Source: Brevibacterium permense (GTDB taxonomy: Bacteria; Actinomycetota; Actinomycetes; Actinomycetales; Brevibacteriaceae). Taken from it: DNA of 39,525 bases. Where the stretch lies: positions 1 to 39,525 of the forward strand of contig NZ_JABSSX010000019.1 of the NCBI RefSeq assembly GCF_013280495.1. The letters run 5' to 3'. A program made the translations under genes and the position numbers. How positions within the stretch are numbered: position 1 is the first letter of the stretch; each line of letters opens with the position of its first letter. The notes below the pieces were generated by a model. The model did not search any database. It was given only the letters and a program-made list of their open reading frames with translations, and had not been told where the DNA came from. Positions 1 to 8,143 of the stretch are shown here, in pieces.

Positions 1-68
1 TTGTGTTTGCCGACATCGATACCGATGAATACGTCGATGTCAGCGTGGTTGGTGATCATGTCACTCAT
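1..68 (-). mobile_element. IS110-family transposase, N-terminal part (continues off the window)
   Basis: Read on the minus strand, the ATG at 68-66 opens a frame ending at the window edge. It contains the peptide DVFIGIDVGKH, the typical start of the DEDD/RuvC-like domain of IS110-family transposases; the Asp in GIDVGK is the first catalytic acid. Only about 22 residues are inside the window, so the IS110 versus IS1111 subgroup and intactness cannot be judged. The structured non-coding stretch directly upstream (69 to about 340) fits the long non-coding end of an IS110 element. Family assignment rests on this short motif alone but it is characteristic. Confidence 0.75.
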
Positions 69-340
69 CTTCTTCGACTCATGTGACCGGATATTGGTTG
101 TGGTTCGGCTGGCCGGTGGTGTTGGGTGGCTCCTGGGTTCGGCATCCACGTTACGGTCGGGCTCAATGCATGGGTTCTGCCAGTGTTCTGGCCCCTATTA
201 GCGATTTCCCTGGTGCCTTCGAACCCCGGTGACTACACCCCCCGGATCATGATGACTGGGGGCATCAATCATGCCGGGGTCCTCAGGCCAGCGACCCCTT
301 CTATCCTGACGGATGATGGGGCTACTTAAAAGGTAACGGG
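69..340 (-). ncRNA. candidate IS110 bridge RNA / non-coding end
   Basis: No gene is evident between the transposase start and hchA. The stretch next to the transposase has consecutive stem-loops. One stem pairs CCCCGG at 240-245 with CCGGGG at 274-279, reinforced by an inner ATCATG/CATGAT pairing, and encloses a G-rich loop. The next pairs GGGGTC at 276-281 with GACCCC at 293-298. In IS110-group elements the non-coding end upstream of the transposase encodes the bridge RNA that selects donor and target. The exact ends are guessed; the outer element boundary was not located. Confidence 0.35.
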
Positions 341-478
341 GCAGCGGTCGGCTGATGGTCCTGCGTCTGGTGGGCCGAGGCGTTGGCGGCGTCTCTCCGT
401 GTGTCGTATGCTGGCAAGTCAGTCGATGCACCGACGACACCGACATGCAAGTGCGCCACGCGAGCGAAAGGTGAAGAC
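341..478. other. intergenic region before hchA
   Basis: This holds the ribosome site of hchA (GAAAGGTGAAG about 5-12 bases before the ATG) and possibly the outer edge of the IS110 element. I see no convincing promoter hexamers and no other gene. Confidence 0.4.
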
Positions 479-1345
479 ATGACGGACAGCGACAAATCTC
501 AGGACCGGAGCCCGGTGCCCGATCAGGCGGAGGCCAACGCCTTCTTCCCGAGCGCCTACTCGCTCTCCCAGTACACGTCGAGCAGGACCGACTTCGACGG
601 CCCCGTCACCGAGGAGACATACACGGGCGGGAAGTGGAAGATCCTCACGATCGCCACCGACGAGCGGTACATGCTCATGAGGAACGGCACGTTCTTCTCC
701 ACTGGCAACCATCCCGTCGAGACGCTGCTGCCACTCCACCACATGGCCGAGGCTGGCTATGAGGTCGATGTGGCCACCGTCAGCGGCGGACCCGGAAAAT
801 TCGAGTGGTGGGCCTACCCCGGGCAGGACGAGGCCATCGCCTCCGCGTGGTCGAGCATCGAGACGAAATTCAAGGCTCCGCTGAGGCTCTCCGACGTCAT
901 CGCGAGAGGCCTCGACGACTACGCTGCGATTTTCATCCCGGGCGGTCACGGTGCCATGAACGTCATCCCCTTCGACCGGGATGTGCAGGCCGCCTTGGAC
1001 TTCTTCCTGGACAACGACAGGCTGATCATCACCCTCTGTCATGGCCCGGCGGCGTTGCTGGCCGCAGGCCTCGATCGCTCTGAGAACCGCTTTGCCGGCT
1101 ACCGTGTCACTGCGTTCCCGGACGCTCTCGACTTCGGGGCGAACCTCGACATCGGCTATCTGCCCGGTGAGATGCCTTGGGCGCTCGGCGAGACGCTGAA
1201 GAAGGACGGTATCGAGATCATCAACGATGAGATGACCGGTGCCACCACACGCGACCGCAACCTCCTGACCGGGGACAGTCCGCTCGCAGCGAATCAGCTC
1301 GGAAAAGAGTCTGTGGTCGCGCTTCTGGAGAGTTTCGGCAGCTGA
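479..1345 (+). CDS. hchA: protein/nucleic acid deglycase, glyoxalase III (Hsp31/HchA)
   Basis: The 288-residue product is close to E. coli HchA (283 aa) along its length: the opening NAFFPSAYSLSQYTS, ADERY-like ATDERYM, FSTGNHPVETLLP, FIPGGHGA, LCHGPAALL, and NDEMTGATTRDRNLLTGDSP are all family landmarks. Cys187 in LCHGP is the nucleophile of the DJ-1/PfpI-type Cys-His-Asp triad. The His and Glu in GNHPVE match the metal-site region. The family converts methylglyoxal to lactate without glutathione, repairs glycated protein and acts as a holding chaperone. I chose the ATG at 479 because GAAAGGTGAAG lies just upstream and because homology begins there; an in-frame ATG at 383 would add 32 unrelated residues. 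A hairpin follows at 1381-1420. Confidence 0.93.
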   Translation: MTDSDKSQDRSPVPDQAEANAFFPSAYSLSQYTSSRTDFDGPVTEETYTGGKWKILTIATDERYMLMRNGTFFSTGNHPVETLLPLHHMAEAGYEVDVATVSGGPGKFEWWAYPGQDEAIASAWSSIETKFKAPLRLSDVIARGLDDYAAIFIPGGHGAMNVIPFDRDVQAALDFFLDNDRLIITLCHGPAALLAAGLDRSENRFAGYRVTAFPDALDFGANLDIGYLPGEMPWALGETLKKDGIEIINDEMTGATTRDRNLLTGDSPLAANQLGKESVVALLESFGS

Positions 1346-1380
1346 GTCCTTGTCGTTCAGCGTCCCGCCAGACGACCTGC

Positions 1381-1420
1381 ACGTCGCTGAATGCGCCCGG
1401 CACGACACATTCAGCGACGT
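1381..1420 (+). terminator. hairpin after hchA
   Basis: A perfect 13-base inverted repeat (ACGTCGCTGAATG, its complement at 1408-1420) with a 14-base loop lies 35 bases after the hchA stop. There is no T-run, so it is a stem-loop of terminator or mRNA-protecting type rather than a textbook intrinsic terminator. Confidence 0.55.
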
Positions 1421-1520
1421 CGCGGGGGTTCGGCGGCGGTGGTCGGTGTTGCCAGCATTCTGCCAGCCAGGGCCAGGATAATCGATACCAGCCGCCCACT
1501 TGATCACTTTCGGAAGGACC

Positions 1521-1637
1521 ATGGACGACTATCGAAGTCCCGGCTGGGACATCGCACTTCGGACCTCAGAACAATTCAATAACGCGCGCGCAGACGCTCT
1601 GCGAGCGCAGAGCGCGCAGGCAGGTGGTCGCCGTTGA
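1521..1637 (+). CDS. 38-aa small ORF overlapping the CNNM start (possible leader peptide)
   Basis: An ATG at 1521 preceded by GGAAGGA opens a 38-codon frame (starts MDDYRSPGWD, ends AGGRR). Its TGA stop (1635-1637) overlaps the TTG start of the next gene in the sequence TTGA. Such an overlap would let ribosomes finishing the small frame re-start on the CNNM gene, which has a non-ATG start. The peptide has no transmembrane part and I recognise no family. The ribosome site is closer to the ATG than ideal (2-3 bases). It may be a real translated leader or chance. Confidence 0.4.
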   Translation: MDDYRSPGWDIALRTSEQFNNARADALRAQSAQAGGRR

Positions 1638-3034
1638 CCTGGCTGCTCTCGCTGCTCATAGGCCTCCTCGTCGTCCTCCTCATCACGGTGGCCACCGGCT
1701 ACTTCGTGGCCCAGGAATTCGCGTATATGGCCGTCGACCGCTCTCGTCTGGCTGCACGTTCGGCCTCCGGTGATCGCGCCGCGGACAGGGCCCTATCCAT
1801 CACCCGCCGCACCTCCTTCATGCTCTCCGGCGCGCAGCTGGGCATCACCGTCACCGGACTGCTCGTCGGCTACGTCGCCGAACCGCTCATCGGCAGGGCC
1901 GTCGGCGAGGCCCTCGGCGGCACCCAGATCCCCGCCGGCACAGGCGTGCTCATCGGCACGGCCCTCGCCCTCCTCGTCTCAACGCTCATCCAGATGCTCT
2001 TCGGTGAGCTGTTCCCCAAGAACCTGGCCATCGCCCGCCCCGAGGCGCTCGCCACGTGGCTCGCCCGGTCGACCTGGATCTACCTCGCCGTGTTCGGCTG
2101 GCTCTTCACGATCTTCGACAAAGCCTCGAACGCCCTGCTGCGCGTCCTCGGCATCGAACCGGTCCACGACGTCGACCACTCCGCCACCCGGCGCGACCTC
2201 AAACACATCGTCGCCGAATCCCGGGAGGGCGGCGAGATCGTCGACGACGATTCGCTCATCCTCGACCGCATCCTCGACTTCCCGCAGCAGAGCGTCGCCC
2301 ACGCCACGGTGCCGCGCTCACGCGTCGACGTCATCGACATCGACACGCCCCTGGACGAGGTGCGCGAACTGATGAGCCGCGGCCACTCCCGCTACCCCGT
2401 GCTCGACGCTGATGATCAGGTGATCGGCACGATCGACCTCCTCGACGTCCTCGCCGAGGCGGGGTCGGGCACCACCGAAAACGTCGCCGAGGCGGCACCG
2501 GGCACCACCGAAACCGTCACCGGGACCGGGATCCGTTCCCTCTTGCGCGACCCGGTCTTCGTCCCGGAATCCCTGCCGCTGCCGGACGCGGTGGCCACGC
2601 TCTTCGAACGGCGGGAGCAGATGGCCTGCGTCGTCGACGAATACGGCGGCTTCGCCGGAATCCTGACGATGGAGGACCTCGGTGAGGAACTCGTCGGTGA
2701 CATCGCCGACGAACACGACCACATCGTCGAAGAACTCATCGAGACCGGCGACGGCACCTGGACAGCACCGGGGGTCATCCCCCTCGACGAGGTGGCCCGC
2801 GTCCTCCAACGCGAACTGCCGACCACCTCGGCGCAGACCTTGTCTGGCCTCGTCATCGAACACCTCCGCGGATTCCCCGAGGTGGGTGACCGGGTCTCGA
2901 TCGAACTGCCGATCGACCCCGCCGACTTCAGCGGAAACGACACCCTGGAGACCGAGCGACTCGTCATCGACGTCATCGAGGTGGGCACGCATGTGCCTGC
3001 GCGGCTGCGGATCGGAATTGAGGTGGAACGATGA
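1634..3034 (+). CDS. hemolysin-family membrane protein: CNNM, CBS pair, CorC/HlyC domain
   Basis: This 466-residue protein has the full layout of the bacterial CNNM/CorB family: an N-terminal CNNM transmembrane domain (about residues 1-190; AAEF-like VAQEFAYMAVDRSRL, MLSGAQLGITVTGLLVGYVAEP, LFGELFPKNLAIARPE), a CBS pair (about 210-350) and a C-terminal CorC/HlyC domain (about 365-460; FPEVGDRVSIELPID). CBS pairs bind adenosine nucleotides and related proteins export or import Mg2+; the substrate here is not shown by the sequence. The TTG start at 1634 is preceded by AGGTGG and overlaps the stop of a small ORF. Between the CBS repeats sits a 33-bp tandem duplication (2453-2518). The gene overlaps the next by ATGA, so the two are co-translated. 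Confidence 0.88.
   Translation: MTWLLSLLIGLLVVLLITVATGYFVAQEFAYMAVDRSRLAARSASGDRAADRALSITRRTSFMLSGAQLGITVTGLLVGYVAEPLIGRAVGEALGGTQIPAGTGVLIGTALALLVSTLIQMLFGELFPKNLAIARPEALATWLARSTWIYLAVFGWLFTIFDKASNALLRVLGIEPVHDVDHSATRRDLKHIVAESREGGEIVDDDSLILDRILDFPQQSVAHATVPRSRVDVIDIDTPLDEVRELMSRGHSRYPVLDADDQVIGTIDLLDVLAEAGSGTTENVAEAAPGTTETVTGTGIRSLLRDPVFVPESLPLPDAVATLFERREQMACVVDEYGGFAGILTMEDLGEELVGDIADEHDHIVEELIETGDGTWTAPGVIPLDEVARVLQRELPTTSAQTLSGLVIEHLRGFPEVGDRVSIELPIDPADFSGNDTLETERLVIDVIEVGTHVPARLRIGIEVER
2453..2518 (+). repeat. 33-bp tandem duplication inside the CNNM gene
   Basis: Two adjacent 33-base units (2453-2485 and 2486-2518) each begin GCCGAGGCGG and contain GGCACCACCGAAA. They encode AEAGSGTTENV followed by AEAAPGTTETV, an in-frame linker insertion between the two CBS motifs. 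The second unit has diverged at a few positions. Confidence 0.85.
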
Positions 3035-4053
3035 GCAACCCCTGGGTCATCACAGCGATCACGATCGCCATCATCGGCCTCAGCGCGTTCTTCGTCGCCG
3101 TCGAATTCGCGCTCATCGCCGCCAAGCGGCACCGTCTCGAAGACGCAGCCGCGGACAGCCGATCGGCCCGAGCCGCCCTGCGCAGCTCGACCGAACTGTC
3201 GGTGCTGCTGGCAGGGTCGCAGCTGGGCATCACGGCCTGCACCCTGGCGCTCGGGGCGATCACGAAACCGGCCGTCCACCACTGGATCACCCCGGCTGCC
3301 GAGGGACTGGGTCTGCCGCTGTGGATCGCCGACATCGTCGGCTTCGTGCTCGCCCTCATCATCGTCACCTTCCTCCACCTCGTCGTCGGTGAGATGGCGC
3401 CGAAGTCGTGGGCGGTGGCGCATCCGGAACGCTCGGCGATCATGCTCGCATTGCCGATGCGGGCGTTCATGTTCCTCACCCGCCCGCTGCTGCATGTGCT
3501 CAACAACGCGGCGAACGCGTGCCTGCGCCTGGTCAAGGTCGAACCCGTCGACGAGGTCGATCAGGCGCACACGCCCGAGGACCTGAGGCAGCTGCTGCAG
3601 CATTCGGCGCAGGCGGGAACCTTGGAGAAGGAGTCCTCGGAGGCTCTGCTCGGCGCCCTCGACCTCACCAGGCTCACACTTGACGAGCTCGTGGCCGGTC
3701 GCCCGGAGCCGACAGCCGTCGGTCCGGAGGCGACTGCGGGTGAGGTGCGCGAGGCGTCGCGCCGTGACCGTCACCGTCGCATCCTCGTGCGCACTGAGGC
3801 TGACGGCCCGCTGAGTCATGTGGTGCATGTCAGGGATGTGCTCGGACTCGCCGAGGATGCTCCCATCGCCGAGGTAGCCCGTCCCGTCACCGTCGTGGAC
3901 GGATCGATGACCGTGGTGCGGGCATTCGAGGCGATGCGGGAGGGCAGCGTGCAGCTGGCTTTGGTGGAGAGGGGCGACGGCAGCCACGCCGTCGTCACCG
4001 TCACCGACGTGCTCACCCACCTCCTCACCACCGGTCAAGTGCCCTCCCGATAA
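3031..4053 (+). CDS. second CNNM-domain membrane protein with CBS region, no CorC domain
   Basis: This 340-residue paralogue of the upstream gene starts with ATG inside that gene's stop (ATGA). It has the CNNM membrane domain (AFFVAVEFALIAAKRHRLED, LLAGSQLGITACTLALGAITKP, LVVGEMAPKSWAVAHPE) and then a shorter CBS region to about residue 335, ending where the CorC/HlyC domain would begin. Long-plus-short CNNM pairs are common in actinobacteria and probably form a heteromeric transporter; that is inference. A near-perfect palindrome follows at once (4058-4111). Confidence 0.85.
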   Translation: MSNPWVITAITIAIIGLSAFFVAVEFALIAAKRHRLEDAAADSRSARAALRSSTELSVLLAGSQLGITACTLALGAITKPAVHHWITPAAEGLGLPLWIADIVGFVLALIIVTFLHLVVGEMAPKSWAVAHPERSAIMLALPMRAFMFLTRPLLHVLNNAANACLRLVKVEPVDEVDQAHTPEDLRQLLQHSAQAGTLEKESSEALLGALDLTRLTLDELVAGRPEPTAVGPEATAGEVREASRRDRHRRILVRTEADGPLSHVVHVRDVLGLAEDAPIAEVARPVTVVDGSMTVVRAFEAMREGSVQLALVERGDGSHAVVTVTDVLTHLLTTGQVPSR

Positions 4054-4057
4054 TTAC

Positions 4058-4111
4058 TACCTGACGGCGGCGCAGCAACCTCGCGCCAGGTTGCTGGGCC
4101 GCCGTCAGGTA
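4058..4111. repeat. 54-bp palindromic repeat, copy 1 (terminator-like)
   Basis: Near-perfect palindrome starting TACCTGACGGCGGC, with two mismatched pairs, beginning five bases after a stop codon. Its sequence nearly matches copy 2 at 6210-6265, including the AGCAACCT/AGGTTGCT core, so it is a dispersed repeat and not just a local terminator. RNA from either strand would form one long hairpin. Confidence 0.85.
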
Positions 4112-4127
4112 TGTCTGAGCCAGGACA

Positions 4128-4161
4128 TGATGCATGCATCAATGTATGCATCTGTTATCCT
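4128..4161 (+). promoter_or_regulatory. operator and leaderless promoter of the GntR gene
   Basis: A perfect 14-base palindrome (TGATGCATGCATCA, 4128-4141) is followed by a partial second copy (ATGTATGCAT) and by a -10 element TATCCT (4156-4161) six bases before the GTG start. The palindrome sits where the -35 region would be, so binding of the GntR product would block its own promoter. The regulator identity is inferred from position. Confidence 0.6.
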
Positions 4162-4167
4162 GGGCCC

Positions 4168-4839
4168 GTGAATGATTTGCTGACACTGCCCTGGCAGCGC
4201 ATCGACGACTCCGCTCCGATCGCCGTTCGGATGGCCGCGGCGACCGCCCGGGAGATCATCGAAGGCCGACACGAACCCGGCGACCTCCTGATCGAGTCCG
4301 ACCTCGCCGCCGCGCACAACGCCAGTCGCACCCCCGCCCGGGAGGCGATGCTCCAGCTCGAACGCTGGCGCCTCGTCCGCCTCGTCCCCAAGAAGGGCGC
4401 GCTCGTGACCACCGTGACGGGCAAGGAGCGCCGCGACCTGCTCGCCGTGCGCTCGATGTTCGAGATCGACGCCGTCGAGACACTGTCCGACAGCGGCGAC
4501 CTCACCGCTCTGGCCGCCGATCTGCGCACCCTGCTCGGCGAGCAGAGGAAGGCCCTTGACGCGGGCGATCCGCTCGGCTTCGCCAGCGCCGACTACGCCT
4601 TCCACGCCCGCCTCATCCGCAGCGGCGACAACGCCATCGTCACCGAGATGCTCACCACCATGGGCCCGCGCCTGGCCCGCCTGACCTTCCAGGTCGCCAT
4701 CGACGCGCCGCACACCCTCGACACGCTCCTGACCGAGCACGAAACTCTCACCGACCGCGCCGAGTCGGGCGACGCAGAAGGCTTCGCCCGCTTCGTCCGC
4801 GCGCACATCGAAGGCTCCCACTTCCCGCAGTCCCGCTGA
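4168..4839 (+). CDS. GntR-family transcriptional regulator (FadR subfamily, FCD domain)
   Basis: The 223-residue product has an N-terminal winged helix-turn-helix (about 10-75: IIEGRHEPGDLLIESDLAAAHNASRTPAREAMLQLE) and an all-helical FCD ligand domain (about 85-220; FASADYAFHARLIRSGDN contains the Asp and His of the metal/ligand site). Such proteins often sense organic acids and control neighbouring catabolic or transport genes. I chose the GTG at 4168 because a TATCCT box lies six bases upstream (leaderless start) and because an in-frame ATG at 4111 lies inside the palindromic repeat. It is followed after eight bases by an MFS gene, the likely target, and further on by D-lactate dehydrogenase. 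The ligand is unknown. Confidence 0.88.
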   Translation: MNDLLTLPWQRIDDSAPIAVRMAAATAREIIEGRHEPGDLLIESDLAAAHNASRTPAREAMLQLERWRLVRLVPKKGALVTTVTGKERRDLLAVRSMFEIDAVETLSDSGDLTALAADLRTLLGEQRKALDAGDPLGFASADYAFHARLIRSGDNAIVTEMLTTMGPRLARLTFQVAIDAPHTLDTLLTEHETLTDRAESGDAEGFARFVRAHIEGSHFPQSR

Positions 4840-4847
4840 GGAGGACC

Positions 4848-6206
4848 ATGACCGCTTACCCCTCGACCTCCACGAACGACACCGCCGCCGAGGCAGTCCC
4901 CACCGGGGACAGGAATACTGACACCGAGGCGGCCCCCGCCACGGACATCGAAACGACGGTTCCGAACCCTGCCCGGTCCCACCTCGGCGAGGTGGACCCC
5001 GATCGAGAGCCAGAACGGCCACGGCGGGCACGGGCGTGGCTGATGGTGGCCCCGGCGATGTTCCTGCTCGCATGGGGCGGCAATCATTTCACCCCGCTCG
5101 TCCACATGTATGAAGAGGACGGAGGCTACGCCATCTGGCAGGCGAACCTGCTGCTGGGCATGTACGTGGGCGGACTCATTCCGGGACTGTTGGTCGCCTC
5201 GGCGCTGTCGGATCGGCATGGACGCAAACCGGTCCTCATCGCCGGATCGCTCGCCGCGATCGCCGGCAGCCTCGGACTCGGGCTCGGTTTCGATCTGTTC
5301 TGGCTGCTCTGCCTGGGCAGGGTGTTCGCGGGGATCGGCGTCGGGGTGGCGATGTCGGTGGGCACGAGCTGGATCAAGGAGCTCTCGGCCCCGCCGTTCG
5401 ATCACCAGGCCGGAATCACCGCCGGTGCCCGGCGTCCTTCACTGACGCTGACTTTGGGGTTTGCCATGGGCGCGGCGGTCACCGGGTGCCTGGCCCAATG
5501 GGGGCCGGTGCCCGAAGTCGTGCCCTACGCCGTGCACGGAGTGCTCAACCTCGCCGCCCTGGTCCTGGTGATCTTCGCGCCGGAATCGATGCCTCGCGAC
5601 CAGCGGGCAGCAGGCCATTGGTGGCACGGTCTGCGCGTTCCGCTCGTCGCGCATCGGACGTTCCTGCGACTGATCGTGCCGGCCGCGCCCTGGGTGTTCG
5701 GTGCCGCCGGGGTCGCCTATGCCGTGATGCCGGCGATCGTGCAGGGAGAGCTGGGGGAGTGGACGACGATGTACGCCACGGTGCTCACCGTCGTCACGCT
5801 CGGAGCCGGTGCGCTGGTGCAGAACATCGTGCCGTGGATCAACCGACTCACCGGCGGGCGGGCGCTCGTCGTCGGACTCGGGCTGATGACCGTGGGGATG
5901 GGGCTCGGGGCGGTGGCCGCACTTCTGACGGACCCGATCCTCGCGTTCATCGTGGCGATCGTGCTCGGTGTCGCCTACGGAATCTGTGTGGTCTCGGGGC
6001 TCATCCTCGTCCAGGCCATCGCCTCACCGCAGGAGCTCGCCGGCATCACCGGGGTCTACTATTCGCTGGCGTACTCCGGGTTCCTGCTGCCCACGGTGCT
6101 CGCCGCCCTGCTGCCCGTGCTGTCATACACAGTGTCTTTGGCGGCGGTGGCGGTCATCTGCCTGACCTGCCTCACAGCAGTCGCCTTATCCACCAAACAC
6201 CCTTAA
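4848..6206 (+). CDS. MFS transporter with long hydrophilic N-terminus
   Basis: This 452-residue major facilitator protein starts at an ATG with a strong ribosome site (GAGGAGG), eight bases after the GntR gene, so the two form an operon. About 65 hydrophilic residues rich in Thr, Glu and Pro precede the first membrane helix. The loop motif SDRHGRKP after helix 2 is the MFS signature. About twelve hydrophobic segments follow, with no extra domain. The substrate cannot be read from sequence; pairing with a FadR-type regulator favours an organic acid or drug-like compound. A perfect 56-bp palindrome follows the stop. Confidence 0.85.
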   Translation: MTAYPSTSTNDTAAEAVPTGDRNTDTEAAPATDIETTVPNPARSHLGEVDPDREPERPRRARAWLMVAPAMFLLAWGGNHFTPLVHMYEEDGGYAIWQANLLLGMYVGGLIPGLLVASALSDRHGRKPVLIAGSLAAIAGSLGLGLGFDLFWLLCLGRVFAGIGVGVAMSVGTSWIKELSAPPFDHQAGITAGARRPSLTLTLGFAMGAAVTGCLAQWGPVPEVVPYAVHGVLNLAALVLVIFAPESMPRDQRAAGHWWHGLRVPLVAHRTFLRLIVPAAPWVFGAAGVAYAVMPAIVQGELGEWTTMYATVLTVVTLGAGALVQNIVPWINRLTGGRALVVGLGLMTVGMGLGAVAALLTDPILAFIVAIVLGVAYGICVVSGLILVQAIASPQELAGITGVYYSLAYSGFLLPTVLAALLPVLSYTVSLAAVAVICLTCLTAVALSTKHP

Positions 6207-6209
6207 TTG

Positions 6210-6265
6210 CTACCCGACGGCGGCCCAGCAACCTGGCGCCAGGTTGCTGGGCCGCCGTCGGGTAG
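6210..6265. repeat. 56-bp perfect palindromic repeat, copy 2 (terminator-like)
   Basis: Every base pairs: 27-base arms starting CTACCCGACGGCGGC surround a central CG. It begins three bases after the MFS stop. Copy 1 is at 4058-4111. Together they bracket the GntR-MFS operon. Either copy would work as a strong bidirectional transcription stop; no T-run follows. Confidence 0.9.
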
Positions 6266-6343
6266 TTCTGAGAGGGGATGCGGATAGCGAACCGAGAGAC
6301 CTACCATGAGAACAACCGTCGCCTACCGATAGGGATCGACCAT

Positions 6344-8050
6344 ATGCCCGGCAAGACCAATCACCAGTCCCCAGCCGTCAACGCGTTCATCGACATCATG
6401 GGTCCGCGCCACGTCCTCACCTCTGCGCGAGCGACCGCTCCGTACGCCAAGGGCAACCGCTTCGGCGGCGGGCACGTGCTGGCCGTGCTGCGACCGGGCA
6501 GCCTCGTCGACATGTGGCGAGTCCTGCAGGTCTGCGTCGACAACGACCTCATCGTCATTCCGCAGTCGGCCAACACCGGACTGACCGGCGGCTCCGGCCC
6601 CGGTGCGCAGGACTACGACCGTCCGATCGTCATCATCTCCACCCTGCGGATCAACGAGATCCACCTCATCAACGACGCCCGCGAAGCGATCTGCCTGGCC
6701 GGGTCGACCTTGTACGAACTCGACGAGGCGCTCGCCCCGTTCCACCGCGAACCCCACTCGGTGATCGGCTCATCGTCGATCGGCGCCTCCGTCATCGGCG
6801 GCATCGCCAACAACTCCGGCGGCTCCCAGATCCGCAAGGGCCCGGCGTTCACGAAGCACGCGATCTTCGCCCGCGTCAACGAGGAGGGGCGACTCGAGCT
6901 CGTCAACCACCTCGGCGTGGAGCTCGGCGACGACCCCGCCCACATCCTCGACAAACTCCAGCGCGGAGATTGGGACCCTGCCGGGGTCACGCCGGCCCCG
7001 GAGGACACGACGGAGACCGAGTATGGGGAACAGGTCCGCAGGATCGTCGACTCCCCGGCCCGGTTCAACGCGAACCCCGACTACCTGTACGAGGCCTCCG
7101 GTTCGGCCGGGAAGCTCATGGTCTTCGCCGTGCGCACCCGCACCTTCCCCAAAGAGGAGGGAGCGACGACGTTCTACGTCGGCACGAATTCTCCGGCCGA
7201 GCTCGAAGAGCTGCGACGGGCGATTCTTACCTCGGACATGCCGCTGCCGATCTCGGGCGAATACATGGGCCGACCCTCGTTCGACCTCGCCGAGAAGTAC
7301 GGCAAGGACACGTTCGTGTCGATCAAGCACGCCGGCAGCCGCGAGCAGATCAGGCTGTTCGCGCTGAAGAACTGGGCCAACGGTGTGTTCGCCAAGCTGC
7401 CGTTCTTCGGCGAGACCGTCGCCGACACGATCGCGCAGAACGCGTTCGGTCTGCTGCCACAGCAGCTGCCCACGCGGATGCTCGAGTACCGCGACCGCTT
7501 CGAGCATCACCTTCTTCTCGTCGTCAGTGCCGAGGAGAAGAACCGGATGGGTGCGTTCCTCGACGATTTCTTCGCCGAGGATGCCCACGACGGTGACTAT
7601 TTCGTGTGCAGCGCCGATGAGGCTCAGTCGGCGATGTTGCACCGCTTCGGCGCCGCGAGTGCTGCCACCCGGTACTTCAACCTCAACCGCGAGGACTCCT
7701 CGGACATGATCACCTTCGACGTGGCGCTGCGCCGCGACGATGAGGACTGGCTCGAGGTGCTGCCCAACGAGATCGCCGACCAGCTGCACATCAGCTCCTA
7801 CTACGGGCACTTCTTCTGCCACGTCCTCCACCAGGACCACGTGGCGAAGAAGGGCGTCGACCCGGTGGCGCTGAAGAAGCAGATGACCGAGCTGCTCGAG
7901 GCCCGGGGTGCGGCCGTGCCTGCCGAGCACAACTTTGGCAGGCTCTACCCCGTGCCGCCGAAGATGGAAGCGCACTTCAAGGACCTCGACCCGCACAACG
8001 TCTTCAACGCCGGAGTCGGCGAGACGTCGGCGAAGAAGGACTGGGCGTGA
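6344..8050 (+). CDS. dld: quinone-dependent D-lactate dehydrogenase
   Basis: The 568-residue product matches E. coli Dld (571 aa) closely throughout: an FAD-binding type-4 domain (about 25-280; NTGLTGGSGP, EPHSVIGSSSIGASVIGGIANNSGGSQIRKGPA in order), then the membrane-associated lactate-dehydrogenase C-terminal domain with PARFNANPDYLYEASGSAGKL, EYMGRPSFDLAEKYGKDTF and AEHNFGRLYPVP. It oxidises D-lactate to pyruvate at the inner face of the membrane and passes electrons to menaquinone. I chose the ATG at 6344 since homology begins there and AGGGA lies upstream; the frame is open back to 6278. HchA, which makes D-lactate from methylglyoxal, is in the same neighbourhood, a plausible functional link. 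Confidence 0.95.
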   Translation: MPGKTNHQSPAVNAFIDIMGPRHVLTSARATAPYAKGNRFGGGHVLAVLRPGSLVDMWRVLQVCVDNDLIVIPQSANTGLTGGSGPGAQDYDRPIVIISTLRINEIHLINDAREAICLAGSTLYELDEALAPFHREPHSVIGSSSIGASVIGGIANNSGGSQIRKGPAFTKHAIFARVNEEGRLELVNHLGVELGDDPAHILDKLQRGDWDPAGVTPAPEDTTETEYGEQVRRIVDSPARFNANPDYLYEASGSAGKLMVFAVRTRTFPKEEGATTFYVGTNSPAELEELRRAILTSDMPLPISGEYMGRPSFDLAEKYGKDTFVSIKHAGSREQIRLFALKNWANGVFAKLPFFGETVADTIAQNAFGLLPQQLPTRMLEYRDRFEHHLLLVVSAEEKNRMGAFLDDFFAEDAHDGDYFVCSADEAQSAMLHRFGAASAATRYFNLNREDSSDMITFDVALRRDDEDWLEVLPNEIADQLHISSYYGHFFCHVLHQDHVAKKGVDPVALKKQMTELLEARGAAVPAEHNFGRLYPVPPKMEAHFKDLDPHNVFNAGVGETSAKKDWA

Positions 8051-8143
8051 GCCTGGAACCTCTGGGCGGGGCATCGCAGCACAGCGGAGCGTCGATCACT
8101 CATCCCGCAGTCCGCACCGACCCGGGCCATATGCAGCACCCCA

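Noticed and set aside
419..1522. 367-codon minus-strand frame opposite hchA
   Set aside because: It lies antisense to a clear hchA and has the arginine/valine-rich makeup of GC-frame shadows.
2416..4038. 540-codon minus-strand frame opposite the CNNM pair
   Set aside because: It is a shadow of two strongly supported genes and has no recognisable domain.
6770..8074. 434-codon minus-strand frame opposite dld
   Set aside because: Antisense to an unmistakable D-lactate dehydrogenase.
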